DNA of 64,000 bases from Erodium maritimum (taxonomy: Eukaryota; Streptophyta; Magnoliopsida; Geraniales; Geraniaceae), in the NCBI GenBank assembly GCA_963921825.1, contig OY997594.1:41162557-41226556 (forward strand), in the 5' to 3' direction. A program made the translations under genes and the position numbers. Numbering within the stretch: position 1 is the first letter of the stretch; each line of letters begins with the position of its first letter. The notes under the pieces were generated by a model, which was not told the DNA's origin, did not search any database, and saw only the letters and a list, made by a program, of their open reading frames with translations. Shown here in pieces: positions 23,381 to 34,804 of the stretch.

Positions 23381-23920
23381 ATGAAGTTCCTATCCTGGAA
23401 CTGTAGGGGGTTGGGAAAGTTAGCAACCGTGGAGTATCTGAAAGGGGGGATACGTCGCAGAAAACCGCAGGTGATCTTCCTTAGTGAGACTGTGGCTCGA
23501 AAGGGGGAAGTAGATATCCTGAAGCTGAAAAAGGGATTCCCGGGTGGGTGTGAAGTTCTGGCGGTGGGACAAAAAGGGGGACTGATACTGCTATGGACAG
23601 CGGAGATGAAGGTTACGCCGTACCCTAGTGAGGAGCGATTCATTGATGTGGAGATTGTAGGGCCGACCGGAGAGGTTTTCCGGTTTACGGGCGTGTATGG
23701 GGAGGCGAACAGAGAACTACGGTGGCAGACGTGGGATATGATTCGGTCCCTTGGTGCGAGGACAGGGGCCTCGAGGAAATGGCTCCTGATGGGAGATTTC
23801 AATGGCATTCTGCGGAATAAGGAGAAACGGGGTGGACGGCGCTATCCGGAGCGCCTGATTTCGGGTTTCCGGACTGCAATGAGGGACGTAGGGGTCTATG
23901 ATGTTCTGATCCAAGGGTAA
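23381..23920 (+). pseudogene. LINE-B ORF2: APE endonuclease, N-terminal part
   Basis: The ATG at 23381 is chosen because it starts the canonical FLSWNCRGLG motif. The catalytic asparagine is in SWNCRGLG, the glutamate in LSETVARK, and the aspartate and asparagine in MGDFNGIL near 23788-23812. The reading stops at 23918-23920, and the expected C-terminal third with its S-D-H motif is absent. The sequence goes almost at once to the post-endonuclease linker (QFENI-like, about 23950). The endonuclease is therefore truncated by a deletion of a few hundred bases and could not nick DNA in the normal way. Confidence 0.9.
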
Positions 23921-23949
23921 ACGAGTGGATCATGTGGGGTCGCGTCAGT

Positions 23950-24626
23950 TCCAGTTTGAGAATATCTAGGCGGAGGACCCGGAGTGTGGTTTGTTGATTC
24001 AGTCTAGTTGGGGTGCACCGGGAGACCGTGTGGTCGGGTGCAAGATTCAGGAGACAGGCTCGGCACTGGATACCTGGGGTAAGGAGGTGTATAATGCACT
24101 TGCCCGAAAAATTGCACGTTATGAGAAGGACATGTTATGGCTGAATGGTAAGGAGGATCTATCGAGTATTCGGCGTCGGAGAGCTTTGCATAAATTATAT
24201 GTCAAAGCCCTGGAGCAGAAGGGGGAGTTTTGGAGGCAGCGGGCTAAGCAACACTGGCTCACGGATAGTGATCAGAACACCAAGTTCTTCCAAGCCTCGG
24301 CGTCACAACGGAAAAACATAAACAGGGTTTCTCAGCTGCGGGATGGGGATGGTAACGTCCTTACCTGGGATTCCGGATTGGGGGACTATATCCTGGATTT
24401 CTATAAGGTCTTATCTAGGAGGACGAGGGGGGACGGAGTAAACTTCCCGAGATTCCGTCAGCAGGTGACGGAGGAGCAGAACAGGGCACTAATGGGGGAG
24501 GTGACGTCGGAAGAGGTTTGGGACGCGACTTTCTCCATGGGCCCGAATAAATCGCCAGGGCCGGACGGTCTCAACCCTTTCTTTTACCAAAAGTACTATG
24601 GAGGACATCCCACGGGAGTTGAATAA
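23950..24626 (+). pseudogene. LINE-B ORF2: linker and start of RT
   Basis: The frame at 23991-24626 carries the LINE linker with EFWRQRAKQHWLTDSDQNTK (near 24226-24285) and FFQASASQRKNIN, then the RT entry motif NKSPGPDGLNPFFYQKYY near 24547-24597. The next conserved part starts at 24598 in a different frame (IPRELNKTTLVLIPK). A short segment of RT is missing here and the frame changes. Confidence 0.88.
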
Positions 24627-26712
24627 GACTACGCTGGTTCTGATTCCGAAAGTGGAGTGTCCAATGTCGCTCAAAGATCTCCGACCTATAACATTGTGTA
24701 ATGTGGTGTTCAAGGTGGTGTCCAAAGTGGCTGCAAATAGACTTAAGGGTTTGTTGGGTGGACTTATTTCCGACACCCAGGGAGCGTTCGTCCTGGGCAG
24801 ATCTATACAGGACAATATAATTCTGTCATACGAGACACTGCACCATCTACGGAACAAGAGACAGGGTAAAGAAGGTTGGGTGGCGCTGAAGCTGGATATG
24901 AGCAAAGCCTATGACAGGGTAGAGTAGGGCTTTTTATGGGACATTATGAGAGGTTTTGGTTTGAGCGAGGAGTGGATATCTCTGGTCCGTCGGTGCACGT
25001 ATTCAGTTACGTACAACATTGTGGCGGGTGGTCAGCAGGCGGGGTTTGTTCAGCCTGAAAGGGGGATAAGGCAGGGAGACCCGCTTTCCCCTTATTTGCT
25101 CCTTTTCTGTATGGAGGGTTTTTCTCGCTTGCTACAGGGAGCAGAGGGTACAGGGGATATCCACGGCGTCAGGATAGCTAATGGAGCTCCGGCGTTGACC
25201 CATCTGTTCTTTGCGGACGACTACTATGTGTATTGTAAGGCGGTTCCGGAAGAGATGACAAAAGTGCGAACCTACTTGGGAATGTTTAAGGAGGCTTCAG
25301 GGCAGGTGGTGAATCAAGCTAAGTCGTCTCTTTTTTTCAGCCATAACACTCCGGAACAACGACGTCTGAGCGGTGTGCAGATATTGGGGATTCCTAAGGT
25401 AGATACCCCGTCCACCTACTTGGGTAAACTGAACATGATGGGACGGAGCCGGAAGCAGAGTCTGCAGTTTGTTATGGATAAGGTCCTTCGGAGAATCAGG
25501 AGGTGGGATGGTAAATTGCTCAATGGGGCAGGTAAAGAAGTGCTCGCAAAATCGGTGCTGCAAGCGATCCCCACTTATACGATGAGTGTAATGCGGATTC
25601 CTAAGGGGATGCTAGAGAAGATGAATGTGGCTCTTGCTAAGTTCTGGTGGAAATCAGCGGGCCCGAACGGAAAAGGAGTGATCTGGCAGTCCTGGGCAAA
25701 TATGTCACGGCCGAAGGAGGAAGGGGGTATGGGTTTTAAGAATCTATACGACTTCAACTCGGCCCTATTAGGGAAGCAGTTGTGGAAACTAGTCACTGAG
25801 GAATCGAGTTTAGTGGCTAAAGTCCTCAAGGCTAAGTATTACCCGGGGACTTCGGTTTTGGAGGCAGCTCGTAAAAAAAATCAAAGCTATATCTGGCAGA
25901 GCTTATTATCGGTACAGGAGCTGATTCGAAGCGAGGCGCGAAGGTCTATAGGGCTAGGTACGGAAACTTCAATACTGGGACATCCCTGGCTGACAGGAGT
26001 GGAAGCAAGGGTGCAGTCGGTAGGACTTGGGCTTGAAGGAAAGTTAGTGTCGGAATTGATGACGCCACACGAGAGGTCTTGGGATGAGGAGAAGATCCGC
26101 TCCCTAGTTGGAGGGGAGGATCAGCAGGCGATATTGGCGGTCCCGATTAGTCGGATGGCGGGACGAGACTCCTGGTACTGGGCGGGGGACTATTTGGGCC
26201 AATACACGGTGAAATCGGCGTACGTCATGAGCCAACAGGACCAGGTCTCTGTCCAGGCACATCCGGAAATCTGGCCGGCAATATGGAAGCTAGAAGTGAT
26301 GCCAAAGATCAAATCGTTTCTATGGCGTACGTGCTCGGGCTGTCTGCCGGTGGCGGAGAACCTAAGACGCAGACGTGTGGACATGGCGGCGACATGCCCG
26401 GTATGTTTGGGAGGAGATGAGTCGACTTTTCATCTGCTGGTCAACTGCCCAGTGGCAGCTGAATGTTGGGCGAAATCGGGGCTGCAACTACCTCAGGGGA
26501 CCCAGACGATAACGGAGTGGTTGCTACGAATGCTTAGTATCAACTCTTCGACGAAGGGAGGTCTGATTGGATGTCTATTATGGGAGGTGTGGAAGGCACG
26601 GAACAAGGTAGTCTGGGAGAGTATAGCACAACCAGCGGCCGGTATTTTCCATACATCTTTCCACCTTCAATTAGGATGGCTGGAAGCACGGAGAAGGAAG
26701 CTACAGGCCTAG
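24598..26712 (+). pseudogene. LINE-B ORF2: reverse transcriptase, thumb and zinc finger
   Basis: The frame reads RPITLCNVVFKVVSKV, ISDTQGAFVLGRSIQDN, LDMSKAYDRVE, then RGIRQGDPLSPYLLLFCMEG near 25056-25120 and the catalytic FFADDYYVYCK near 25210. The LINE thumb (YLGKLNMMGRSRKQSLQ, EGGMGFKNLYDFN, ILGHPWL) and the zf-RVT zinc finger (IKSFLWRTCSGCLPV, CPVCLGGDESTFHLLVNCP) follow. There is one internal stop, TAG at 24925-24927, where relatives have tryptophan (VEW). Otherwise the frame is open for more than 1.7 kb, long for a dead LINE. It ends at TAG 26710-26712, and the same frame resumes with RNase H. Confidence 0.95.
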
Positions 26713-27230
26713 GCTAGCCCGCGACAAACTCAGGCTCGAGGAGCGGAGGTTTAGGAACTCCCTAGTCGGGGTTCTTGGGCACTCAACACCGACGGGGCTC
26801 TATTCGCAGCAGTAGACAAAGTGGGAACATGTTCGATATGTAGAGACGACAGGGGGCATCTCAGGGGAGCTCGATCTACTTCATTCCACGGGGCCCAGAA
26901 CCCGGGGCTAGTTGAAGCGTTTGCGATTCGGGAAGCGCTGATGTGGCTCCAACAATACCCGCTCCAAAGAACGGTGGTTCGAAGTGATTGTAAGGTCATA
27001 GTGGATATGATCAAAAGAGGTGGGGGGCTGCCTTCACCTCTGGGGACGATCGTTACAGATTGTTTTTCCCTTTTATCTAAACTCGAGTGCGTGTAGCTCG
27101 ATTTGTAAAGCGGACAGCGAACAAAGCAGCTCACTGGCTTGCCAAGGCGGCTTGTTCTAACCCTGTCTGGGATTGGCAAGGGGGTCATGTCCCCGAGCCT
27201 CTTCAACATATCATTGTTGCCGAAAATTAA
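26713..27230 (+). pseudogene. LINE-B ORF2: RNase H domain
   Basis: This plant-type RNase H (RVT_3) would remove template RNA from the cDNA hybrid. In the same frame as the RT, the sequence gives NTDGALF (first catalytic aspartate), GLVEAFAIREALMW (glutamate), VVRSDCKVIVDMI (second aspartate) and, after a stop and frame change near 27094, FVKRTANKAAHWLAKAA. A further in-frame TAG lies at 26752-26754. It ends at TAA 27228-27230, close to the poly-A tail. Confidence 0.9.
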
Positions 27231-27259
27231 TACAATAGCATTTCTTTCAAAAAAAAAAT

Positions 27260-27270
27260 GCATGGGACAG
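27260..27270. repeat. LINE-B target site duplication, right
   Basis: The second GCATGGGACAG; Co-1 LTR sequence resumes after it. Confidence 0.92.
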
Positions 27271-28694
27271 GTATGATGACAAGTAAGGTGTAAATAGGAC
27301 AAAGTATGGCTAGACAAGATGGGGTTAGGTGGTGAATCACCAACACCTTAATCCTTGTCTTGATTAATTAGTTCCATGGGCCTTGGTTGCATGGGCCTTT
27401 CATGGGCCTCTTGGAACATGGCCTGCGACTATTTACAATGAGGTCCCGTGATTCGCTCATCGCCTACAAGCCTTCCATACCAAAAATGTCAAACACTATC
27501 CGACGCGAACAATCCCAAGAATCCAAGCCTTATCTTGATCCGTAAAGTTCTATTCACTTACGGGCACATGACCCAAAACCCAATTTTGGTCATGTCCTTA
27601 GACAACTCCCTTTTGGCCATTATTCATAAATGTGTCAATGAGTTTCACCCTCCGGTGTGACCCTTAGGTTTATGCATGTCAATAGATCAATGTAAAATCC
27701 CATTTTACTTGATCCTATTTAAGTGGCAACTAACGAGACTTTAGTATTGCCTGACACTGCATAACGAATCGACCCTGTCGATTCTAATCTTTCCGTCGTC
27801 ACTGTCATTATCCTTTTATCTCCGATATCCTGATTGAGATAAGGCCTAGAGCCGTCATCATTATTATTCTCAATCAGTGTTCCTTGATATGTGAGATAAC
27901 TGAATATATGATACCTAATATCATGTGTATGGCCATGCTATTCTTTCAGTCACTCTCGATCAAGCGGTCGAGAACCGAAATCTTACCAATACCGTAGTAT
28001 GAGGGAGAAATCCCTTAGTCTTCTTTCGTGTCACGCATACAGTCCATCCCCAAGCCAATCATGACCGTTATGGAAGCCATGTTACGGAAAATGTTAGGCT
28101 CAGGTCAAACTCAGTTGTTTACTACATAGCGATCACAAAGACTCCTTGGTCTAAAGATACATGACATGCTACGACAATGAATATGTTCATGACTTGATCT
28201 ATGGCACATATTCATGTCGGGTCGTCCAATATCATGTCCTACATAATATCTATGATCAGACTCGAGAATCTCATTCCAATGACTAACAGAACGTAAGCCA
28301 TAAGGAGCCATCTTTCATACTAGTCACTTCTAGTGAAGCTTTGTTGACTAGGGACCCATTGAATGTGATCTATCTCGATCTATGGTTCTATTCGCATTGT
28401 GGGCATAGATCAGAGCACACATCGATATATACTCCAACACACAAGTAATATAAAGCCGCTTTATTTTTATTGCTAACGATGATATATACATTTGGACATT
28501 TATGATTTAAATACGGGCACTAAGACTAACAGTTTTCCTTCATTAGATTTCAAGACGAGGCATGTTTGTGTACAACAATACACATATTCAATGGGTGGTG
28601 GCTTTGTGGAAATAAGGTGTTAGTTGAAAAAGCTTGGAGAAAGAGAAGAAAGGAGACAATCTCAGCTCTTGGAAGGGTGGAATAGAGAGAGAAG

Positions 28695-30365
28695 ATGATT
28701 GCTGAACACCTTAGCTTTGAACAAGAACATATGAAAATTTCTAGAGGTTCAGTTGTCACAAAACTGATACAAGAGCTGAGAAGATCACATGTTGCAGTCT
28801 CTTACATGAATCTTAGTGCTAATGCAATTTTAAGAGAGATGGCTTCGGAATGAGTAAATTTGATTGAGGTTAAAGATTTAGGAAACAGATGTGTAGTGTT
28901 CACTTGTCTGGATGATCAAATTGATAAGCTTATGCTAAATGAGAATAGAAAGTGGATGGAGAATTGGTTTGTGATCATCCAAAAAAAAACAAGCATTGTT
29001 CATGGAAAGAGGAACTTTTTAATGGGTTTCCATCAAAGGTATCCCCTTACATGGCTGGTGTGAAGAAATCATGGCTGCAGCAGTGGAGGAGGTTGGGGAG
29101 CACATCTACACACATCCTTCTTCCCTCTCGGGTAACAATAGCGAACATGCCTTTGTTCTGATACATAATCAGTCTATTAAACCTTTGAGTAGAAATACCA
29201 CTTTCTTGTAGGGTGATGTTAGTTTTGAAGCCTGGGTGAACACAACTAATCTTAACACTCTTCCTCAATGGGAGCCAGCCTTGGAGAGTAATTCTCTACA
29301 TATTTCAGATAACCTTTCTTCCTCCAAGTTATGCACATCTTCAACACATTCTTCTACTCCTCCTACTCAACAAGTTACAGGTAAATATCCCCCCTCCCCC
29401 CTCAACTTGTGATGGAGCCACTTCCAGTTATTCTTGAAGAAGAAGAACCTTTTTTAGTTCAGATTGTGGAAACATGCTTGGAAAAAGAACAGGAATGTTC
29501 TCCTTTAGAAATTGGTGTTGGTGTTATAAATTCAGAAGAGGAGGCAAAGAGAATGTGCAATTCAATGTCTGAAGGCAGTCCTTATCAACAACCTATTTCT
29601 TCTAAGATTTCATTAACTCCAACTGTCTTTGAAGATTTTGCAGTGATCAAAGATACCTATGATGTCTCTAAATCCTTGTCACCAGTGGAGGAGAACATCA
29701 ATACCCTGGTTGTTCTTTCATCTGCCACACCCATGTCTCTCCTTCCTCAGCCAAGTTTGGAAGCTTCAGCAAATTTTTCTCACTTTGGTTCTGAACCAAT
29801 GGATAAAGGAATAAACTCAATAGTGTAAGATTTTGAAAACTCAACCCCTTTGGAAGCTGGAGTGGTAGGTAACATTAATGAGATGGTAAGGGTTGCAAGC
29901 TTGGCTAATTCTAAGGGTCCACCTCCTAATTTTCAAATAGAAAATGAGACTCATTTGGAGGGAAACAATACTTCATACTTCAATTTTTTCAAAAGTTAGA
30001 GGCTCAAAGTTCAAAACATTTTTTTCTTCCACTCCCAAGGCTCTGTCTAAAAGAAAGAAAGAAAACCCCAAGTTTCATATGTCTGTGATACAAGATCAAA
30101 GAAGGGAAGACAAGTACCACTTATTGCATTATCTGATAGTAGAATTGAAGAACCAAAGAGCCATTGGGACTACTGCAAATCTATTGGGATCAAAGCTTTA
30201 GTAGTTGATCATTTGGTGATAGATCAATTTGATAACTTAGAGGCTGAAATCAATAAGAGAGTCAATCTTGATGCTGATTCCAGTGATGATTTCCTGGAAC
30301 TTGAAGATGAGGAGGGAACTTGTCTGGATGAGATAGAATCTCAATCCAGAGCTCCATTACCTTAA
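28695..30365 (+). pseudogene. LINE-C ORF1 (DUF4283-like, acidic tail)
   Basis: ORF1 binds element RNA. Pieces in several frames give SRGSVVTKLIQELRR, WMENWFVIIQ and, in another frame, KGIPLHGWCEEIMAAAVEE, which is the G-x-PLH-W pattern after the DUF4283 fold. A long low-complexity S/T/P/E-rich middle is open at 29409-29828. The last part (about 30180-30365) has DSSDDFLELEDEEG, the acidic tail shared with LINE-A and LINE-D, and a TAA at 30363-30365. No zinc knuckle is visible. At least three frame changes or stops break it. Confidence 0.75.
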
Positions 30366-30370
30366 AATCT

Positions 30371-32115
30371 ATGAAGGTCCACTCATGTAATATGAGAGAA
30401 TCCTACTCTATACATAAGCAGAGAGTTCTTATGGACATAATTGTGAAGTTCTCTCCTGGTTTTATATTGTTACAAGAAACAAAGCTGCAGAAATTTCCTT
30501 CTTTTTTCTTGAGGTCTGTGGGTTTAAATCTGGATTGGGAGGAAGTCCATTTAGATTCAGTGGGAAGCTTAGGAGGTAATTGTTCTTTGTGGAACAATCA
30601 TCTTTTTCAGGTTCAAATTACCAAACCCATTGAGCATGCTATTATCTGGTCTGGTTTGTCAATTGAGTGGAATACTCATATCTCTATCATCAATGTTTAT
30701 GCCCCTTGTGGAGGGAGGGCTAGGAGAGATTTATGTCTTTCATTATTGTAGGAAATCCAGTCACTTGGGTATTCTATATAGTTGATGGGGATTTCAATAC
30801 AATTATGTGCCCTTCTGAAAAACAGGTTCTTCCCATGTAACTTCAACAACTAGAAACTTCTCTTTATTATTAGAACAAGCTCCTCTATTTGGCTTCCCTC
30901 TCAGTGGTGAAAAGTACACTTGGTTTGGCCCTTCCTCTAGAGCTTCTAGACTGGATAGATTTTTGCTTGGGCCTCAAGTAATTGCTGAATTCAAAAACAT
31001 CACTCAAACAGGTCTCTGTAGAGTCATTTCTGATCATAGGCCTATTCTCATGTCAGATCCTTTTGTGGATTGGGGCCCAAGACCCTTTAAGTTTCTCAAT
31101 GCTTGGATTGATCATCCAATTTTCTATTCAGAAATGAAGAAGTTTTGGTTGGATTAGTTGTAGTGAACCCCATTATATTATTTGGCAGGAATTGAAATTG
31201 CTCAAGACTTTTCTAAAGGAGTGGAATAACAGTGTATGTGGTTGGCTAGAGAAAGATATTGATACAAATAAATGAGTTGGATAATTTATTAGATTGCAGG
31301 AACTTAACTGACCTTGAAAGGTCCAGGAGGGCACTTCTTGGGGCATTATTAATTCAAAAAATCAAATCCCTCTCAAAGTCTGGAGACAGAAAGCTAGGCA
31401 CAAATGGTTGAGAGAGGGGGATAGATGTTCCAAATTCTATCATACGGTGGCCAACTTTGCTGGTCAGAGGAAGAAAATATCATAATTTTGGGTTGTGGTC
31501 AATTTGCTCACTTCCCCGTCCCAGATAAAAGAAGATGCTAAGATACATTTTGCTTCCAGATTTGAGAAGTTATCTTCAGTTATTCTTGATCTTTCCCTGC
31601 TACCTTTCAACTCATTATCTACAGTTAAGGCCAATTTTCTGGAAAGGCCTTTCAGTGAAGCAGAAATCTATAGTGCTGTTCATGGATTGTAATGGGGATA
31701 AGGCTACTGTACATCATGGTTATACTCTAAAGTTCTTCCAATCTTGTTGGGATTTTCTTCAGGCTGATGTATCACTCTTTTGTCATCATTTCTTTGAGAC
31801 AAGTCTTTTGGGGAAAGGGATCAATTCTTCATTCTTTACACTGATTCCTAAAGTGCAGATGTCCTTAACCTTTGAAGGAGTTTAGGCCAATCAGCTTGGT
31901 TGGATCAGTGTATAAATTATCTCAATTCTACTTGCTGCAAGATTGAAGACAGTAATGGATCATCTAGTTAATGATGTTCAATCAGGTTTCATAGCAGGGA
32001 GACAAATCCTTGATGGGGTATTAATTGATACAGACTTGATCCATTCCATTAAACCTACAAAAGAAGAGGTTACTATTCTAAAGGTTGATTTTGAGAAAGC
32101 CTATGATTCTCTTGA
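30371..32115 (+). pseudogene. LINE-C ORF2: APE, linker and start of RT
   Basis: ATG 30371 lies 5 nt after the ORF1 stop, in a different frame. The endonuclease is represented by SCNMRES, LLQETKLQKF, INVYAPCGG and, after frame changes, ISDHRPILM near 31025-31050. RT pieces follow: TLIPKVQMSLTFEGV near 31840, DVQSGFIAGRQILDGVL near 31975 and VDFEKAYDSLDW, where Gy-2 enters. There are many stops and frame changes (at least eight). The similarity to LINE-A is obvious (GFIAGRQ, FEKAYD). Confidence 0.88.
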
Positions 32116-32120
32116 CTGGG
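32116..32120. repeat. Gy-2 target site duplication, left
   Basis: CTGGG is repeated at 48253-48257. Confidence 0.92.
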
Positions 32121-32689
32121 TGTCACGCCCCAATTTCAGAAAACCGAACTCGGGACGCGAACGTTTAAAAACAATAAAACATTTTGGAACCTTTTACATT
32201 AAATCACTTTAAAATCACCATTTGTTCATCAAAAATAGTCATTTACAACTTAAAGGTACGTCCCAACAAATGGACAAAAGCATGGTATACGTCGCTAGAC
32301 TCAACAAAAAACCCAGAATCCCGCTCCTACCTCTTCAAGCTTCGGAAGCTCACCTAGTCCAACCTGCGACCGGTACCTGTAGGAAAAGAAGGTAGGGGTG
32401 AGCGTTCGCTCACCACCACGGATAACATACTGACTACGGCATACTTAGCAGACAATGCCGGTAACACCAACAACCAACTCAACACCGGGGATCACTATCC
32501 CCAAACTCAAGTAACCCGACTGACACACACACACTGATACTTTCCTCAACTGACTCAGCACTCGGACACGTAAAGTGGACACGACTCAACGATTGACGAC
32601 CTCCTCCAAAGACACGACAGACAACCACGCAACACCCAAGATCACAAAGGATCGCACACCAAACAAGATCACAAAGGATCGCACGCCAG

Positions 32690-33075
32690 TTGCTCGGTAA
32701 CCTCTCTCACTCACGCGCTTTTTCAGTCCCGGTCAGGCCAGGCGGTCGACCTGTCTCAGTAACCTCTCTCACTCACGCGCTTTTCCAGTCCCAGTCAGGC
32801 CAGGCGGTCAACCTGTCTCAGTAACCTCTCTCACTCACGCGCTTCCCCGACACAAAGTCGAGCCAGGCGGTCGACTTGTCTTAGTAACCTCTCTCACTCA
32901 CGCGCTTTGCCAGTCCCGATCAGGCGAGGCGGTCGACCTGTCTCAGTAACCTCTCTCACTCACGTGCTTTACCAGTCCCGGTCAGGCCAGGCGGTCGACC
33001 TGTCTCAGTAACCTCTCTCATTCACGCGCTTTGCCAGTCCCGGTCAGGCCAGGCGGTCGACCTGTCTCAGTAACC
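32690..33075. repeat. 62 bp minisatellite in Gy-2 left LTR, six units
   Basis: The unit contains CAGTAACCTCTCTCACTCAC, GCGCTTT and GGCCAGGCGGTCGACCTGTC. The right LTR has five units at about 37466-37787. Confidence 0.9.
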
Positions 33076-33117
33076 ACAATCACAATCACAAGCAAGTTCA
33101 ACAAACAGCAACAACAC

Positions 33118-33490
33118 AGGTTCAACACTCCACGGGCACTCATGGCCACCCAAGACACACCGACAATAACTCACAGGCTCAACAACCCCACGGGCACTCA
33201 CGGCCACCCAAGACACACCAACAGTAACTCACGGGCTCAACGACCCCACGGGCACTCACGGCCACCCAAGACACACCGACAATAACTCACAGGCTCAACA
33301 ACCCCACGGGCACTCACGGCCACCCAAGACACCGACAATAACTCACGGGCTCAACAACCCCACGGGCACTCACGGTCACCCAAGACACACCCACAGTAAA
33401 GACACGGGTTCAACAACCCCACGGGCACTCACGGCCACCAAAGACACACCCACAGTAAAGACATGGGTTCAACAACGCCACGGGCACTCA
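33118..33490. repeat. 58 bp minisatellite in Gy-2 left LTR, about seven units
   Basis: The unit contains CCCACGGGCACTCACGGCCA and CCAAGACACACC. It is also found in the right LTR at about 37840-38200. Confidence 0.88.
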
Positions 33491-33798
33491 TGGGCTACAA
33501 GGAAAAGGCTCAACTAAGACCGCTGCAACGACGGCTAAGCTTTTTGGAACCAAAACGGACCTCGAATGGACCAAAACGTCGCTCGGTTGACTATTCCAGC
33601 AAAAAGTCAACATTTCCCAAATTGGTCAGAAAGTTGCACTGAGTCCCCCGAAACTCACTTTGGTCGATATCGGGGTCAACTTAAGTCCGGTATGACCCTC
33701 GGCGTCAAATTTGGGTTCATTTAAGTGTCTGTCCAAAAATTTTAAATTTTCCTGTTTTTCGCAGATTTGACTAGCGTTGACCGGGAGTGGTTCTTACA

Positions 33799-33811
33799 AT
33801 CTACCCCCCTT
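33799..33811 (-). promoter_or_regulatory. Gy-2 polypurine tract
   Basis: ATCTACCCCCCTT is the reverse complement of AAGGGGGGTAGAT, identical to the Gy-1 tract. Confidence 0.9.
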
Positions 33812-33829
33812 AAAGGAATTTCGTCCACG

Positions 33830-34330
33830 AAATTTAAAACAGACATACCTCTGAAGTCGAACAGATCAGGGTACTTCGCGCGAACCTCGTCCTCGCGTTC
33901 CCAAGTCGACTCAGCCTCGTGGTGCCGCCACTGCACCCATTCTAAGCGGATAACCTTTCCGCGTAGGACCTGCTCCCGCGGATCCATTTCCCAAACCAGT
34001 TTCTCCTTATACGAGACGTCATTCGTTACCTCGATATCTGCCCACTCAATGACGTGCGAGGGGTCCGCATATACTTCTGCAACTGGGAAACGTGGATCTT
34101 CTCATGCTGCGGCGGCGGTGCAAGTCAGTATGCAACTGCTCCCCTTCTACTCAAGAACTCGAAAGGCCCGATACACCGCGGGGCTAACCCGCCTCCTCCG
34201 TGGTTGAAACGCACCAGTCTACCTTTCGGACTCACCTCCAGGGATACATGGTCACCGACTGCAGACTCGAGAGGTCGGCGCCGTCTGTCAGCATAGCTAC
34301 TGCCGACTCTGCGCGGTCTTCAACCGCTCA
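33830..34330 (-). pseudogene. Gy-2 integrase C-terminus with chromodomain-like end
   Basis: The minus-strand reading at 33830-33987 gives MDPREQVLRGKVIRLEWVQW, then WEREDEVRAKYPDLFDF, close to the end of Gy-1 pol. Upstream (to about 34330) the remnants of the integrase C-terminal region (HVSQL-like) can be made out. It is a fossil piece next to the polypurine tract. Confidence 0.87.
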
Positions 34331-34804
34331 CGCTTCGGCATGACCGATTCAGCTGTCTCTCGGTCCAGTTCTAGACCCAGTGAACCCTCATTCCTCACTT
34401 CCGCCCCGCACACGGGCGACCGACACGGCCTACCATACAACGCTCCGAACAGTGCCATCATGATACTGGCCTGAAAGTTGTTGTTCTAGGAGAACTCGGC
34501 TAACCGCTCACGAAACCCATCGTGACGTGCCCCCATTTCCACTGTGCAACCCGCAGTGGCTGCAATAATCCAGCGGGACGCTGTTGTTCGGCTCTCACCT
34601 GCCGACGAGTGAGGCATCGCGATACTAACTCCGCGACCGCTCTCCGCATCCCGCTCTACTAGACATGCCACCTGATGTCGCGCTCCTCTTAGTGCTACCC
34701 ACGTGCACTGTCAGACGCGCATGCTGCGACTCTCGCAGCTCGTCGCCAGTAACAGTCGGTATTGGCTCGGCACTTCGCCAGCCAATCCATTCCCAAGATT
34801 ACAT

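Larger units (their letters stand above)
22859..27259 (+). mobile_element. LINE-B: L1-type LINE with RNase H but no ORF1
   Basis: A 4.4 kb insertion with an 11 bp target duplication and an A10 tail at 27249-27258. It has about 520 bp of GC-rich 5' sequence without a recognisable ORF1, then ORF2 from 23381 with APE, RT, zinc finger and RNase H. It is the best preserved LINE in the window. Sequence inside the endonuclease and at the start of RT is missing relative to the expected domain plan. It lies in the right LTR of Co-1, so it is younger than Co-1. Confidence 0.93.
15649..28531 (-). mobile_element. Co-1: Ty1/copia LTR retrotransposon, broken, hosting LINE-B
   Basis: A minus-strand copia element. 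On the plus strand it reads left LTR (15649-17193, its first part lying beyond LINE-A), interior (17194-22230) and right LTR (22231-28531, split by LINE-B). In its own direction, gag (about 20724-20491), GAG-pre-integrase and integrase (about 20113-19256), RT (about 18780-18015) and an RNase H remnant near 17600-17400 follow the copia order. The coding region is broken in at least ten places. The LTR copies differ by about 5% or more by eye, so it is clearly older than Co-2, its near-identical relative. I could not assign a clade with confidence. Confidence 0.88.
22231..28531 (-). repeat. Co-1 right (5') LTR, interrupted by LINE-B
   Basis: It starts TGTTGGGTCTCG and ends TAAGACTAACA. LINE-B with its target duplication occupies 22859-27270. 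The LTR carries a tandem duplication of about 235 bp (first unit about 22380-22615, second about 22616-22850), which the left LTR and Co-2 do not show. Confidence 0.9.
32121..33798 (-). repeat. Gy-2 left (3') LTR
   Basis: It starts TGTCACGCCCC and ends GGTTCTTACA. It contains two minisatellite arrays, at about 32690-33075 and 33118-33490. Confidence 0.93.

Noticed and set aside
23140-23808. A 222-residue minus-strand open frame
   Set aside because: It is antisense to the LINE-B leader and endonuclease, whose plus-strand motifs are clear.
28532-28536. GTTTT as the right target duplication of Co-1
   Set aside because: The left partner lies outside the window, so it cannot be shown.
32690-33490. 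Possible CRISPR-like array of regularly spaced repeats
   Set aside because: Whole 58-62 bp units are repeated with no unique spacers; this is a minisatellite in an LTR of a plant element.
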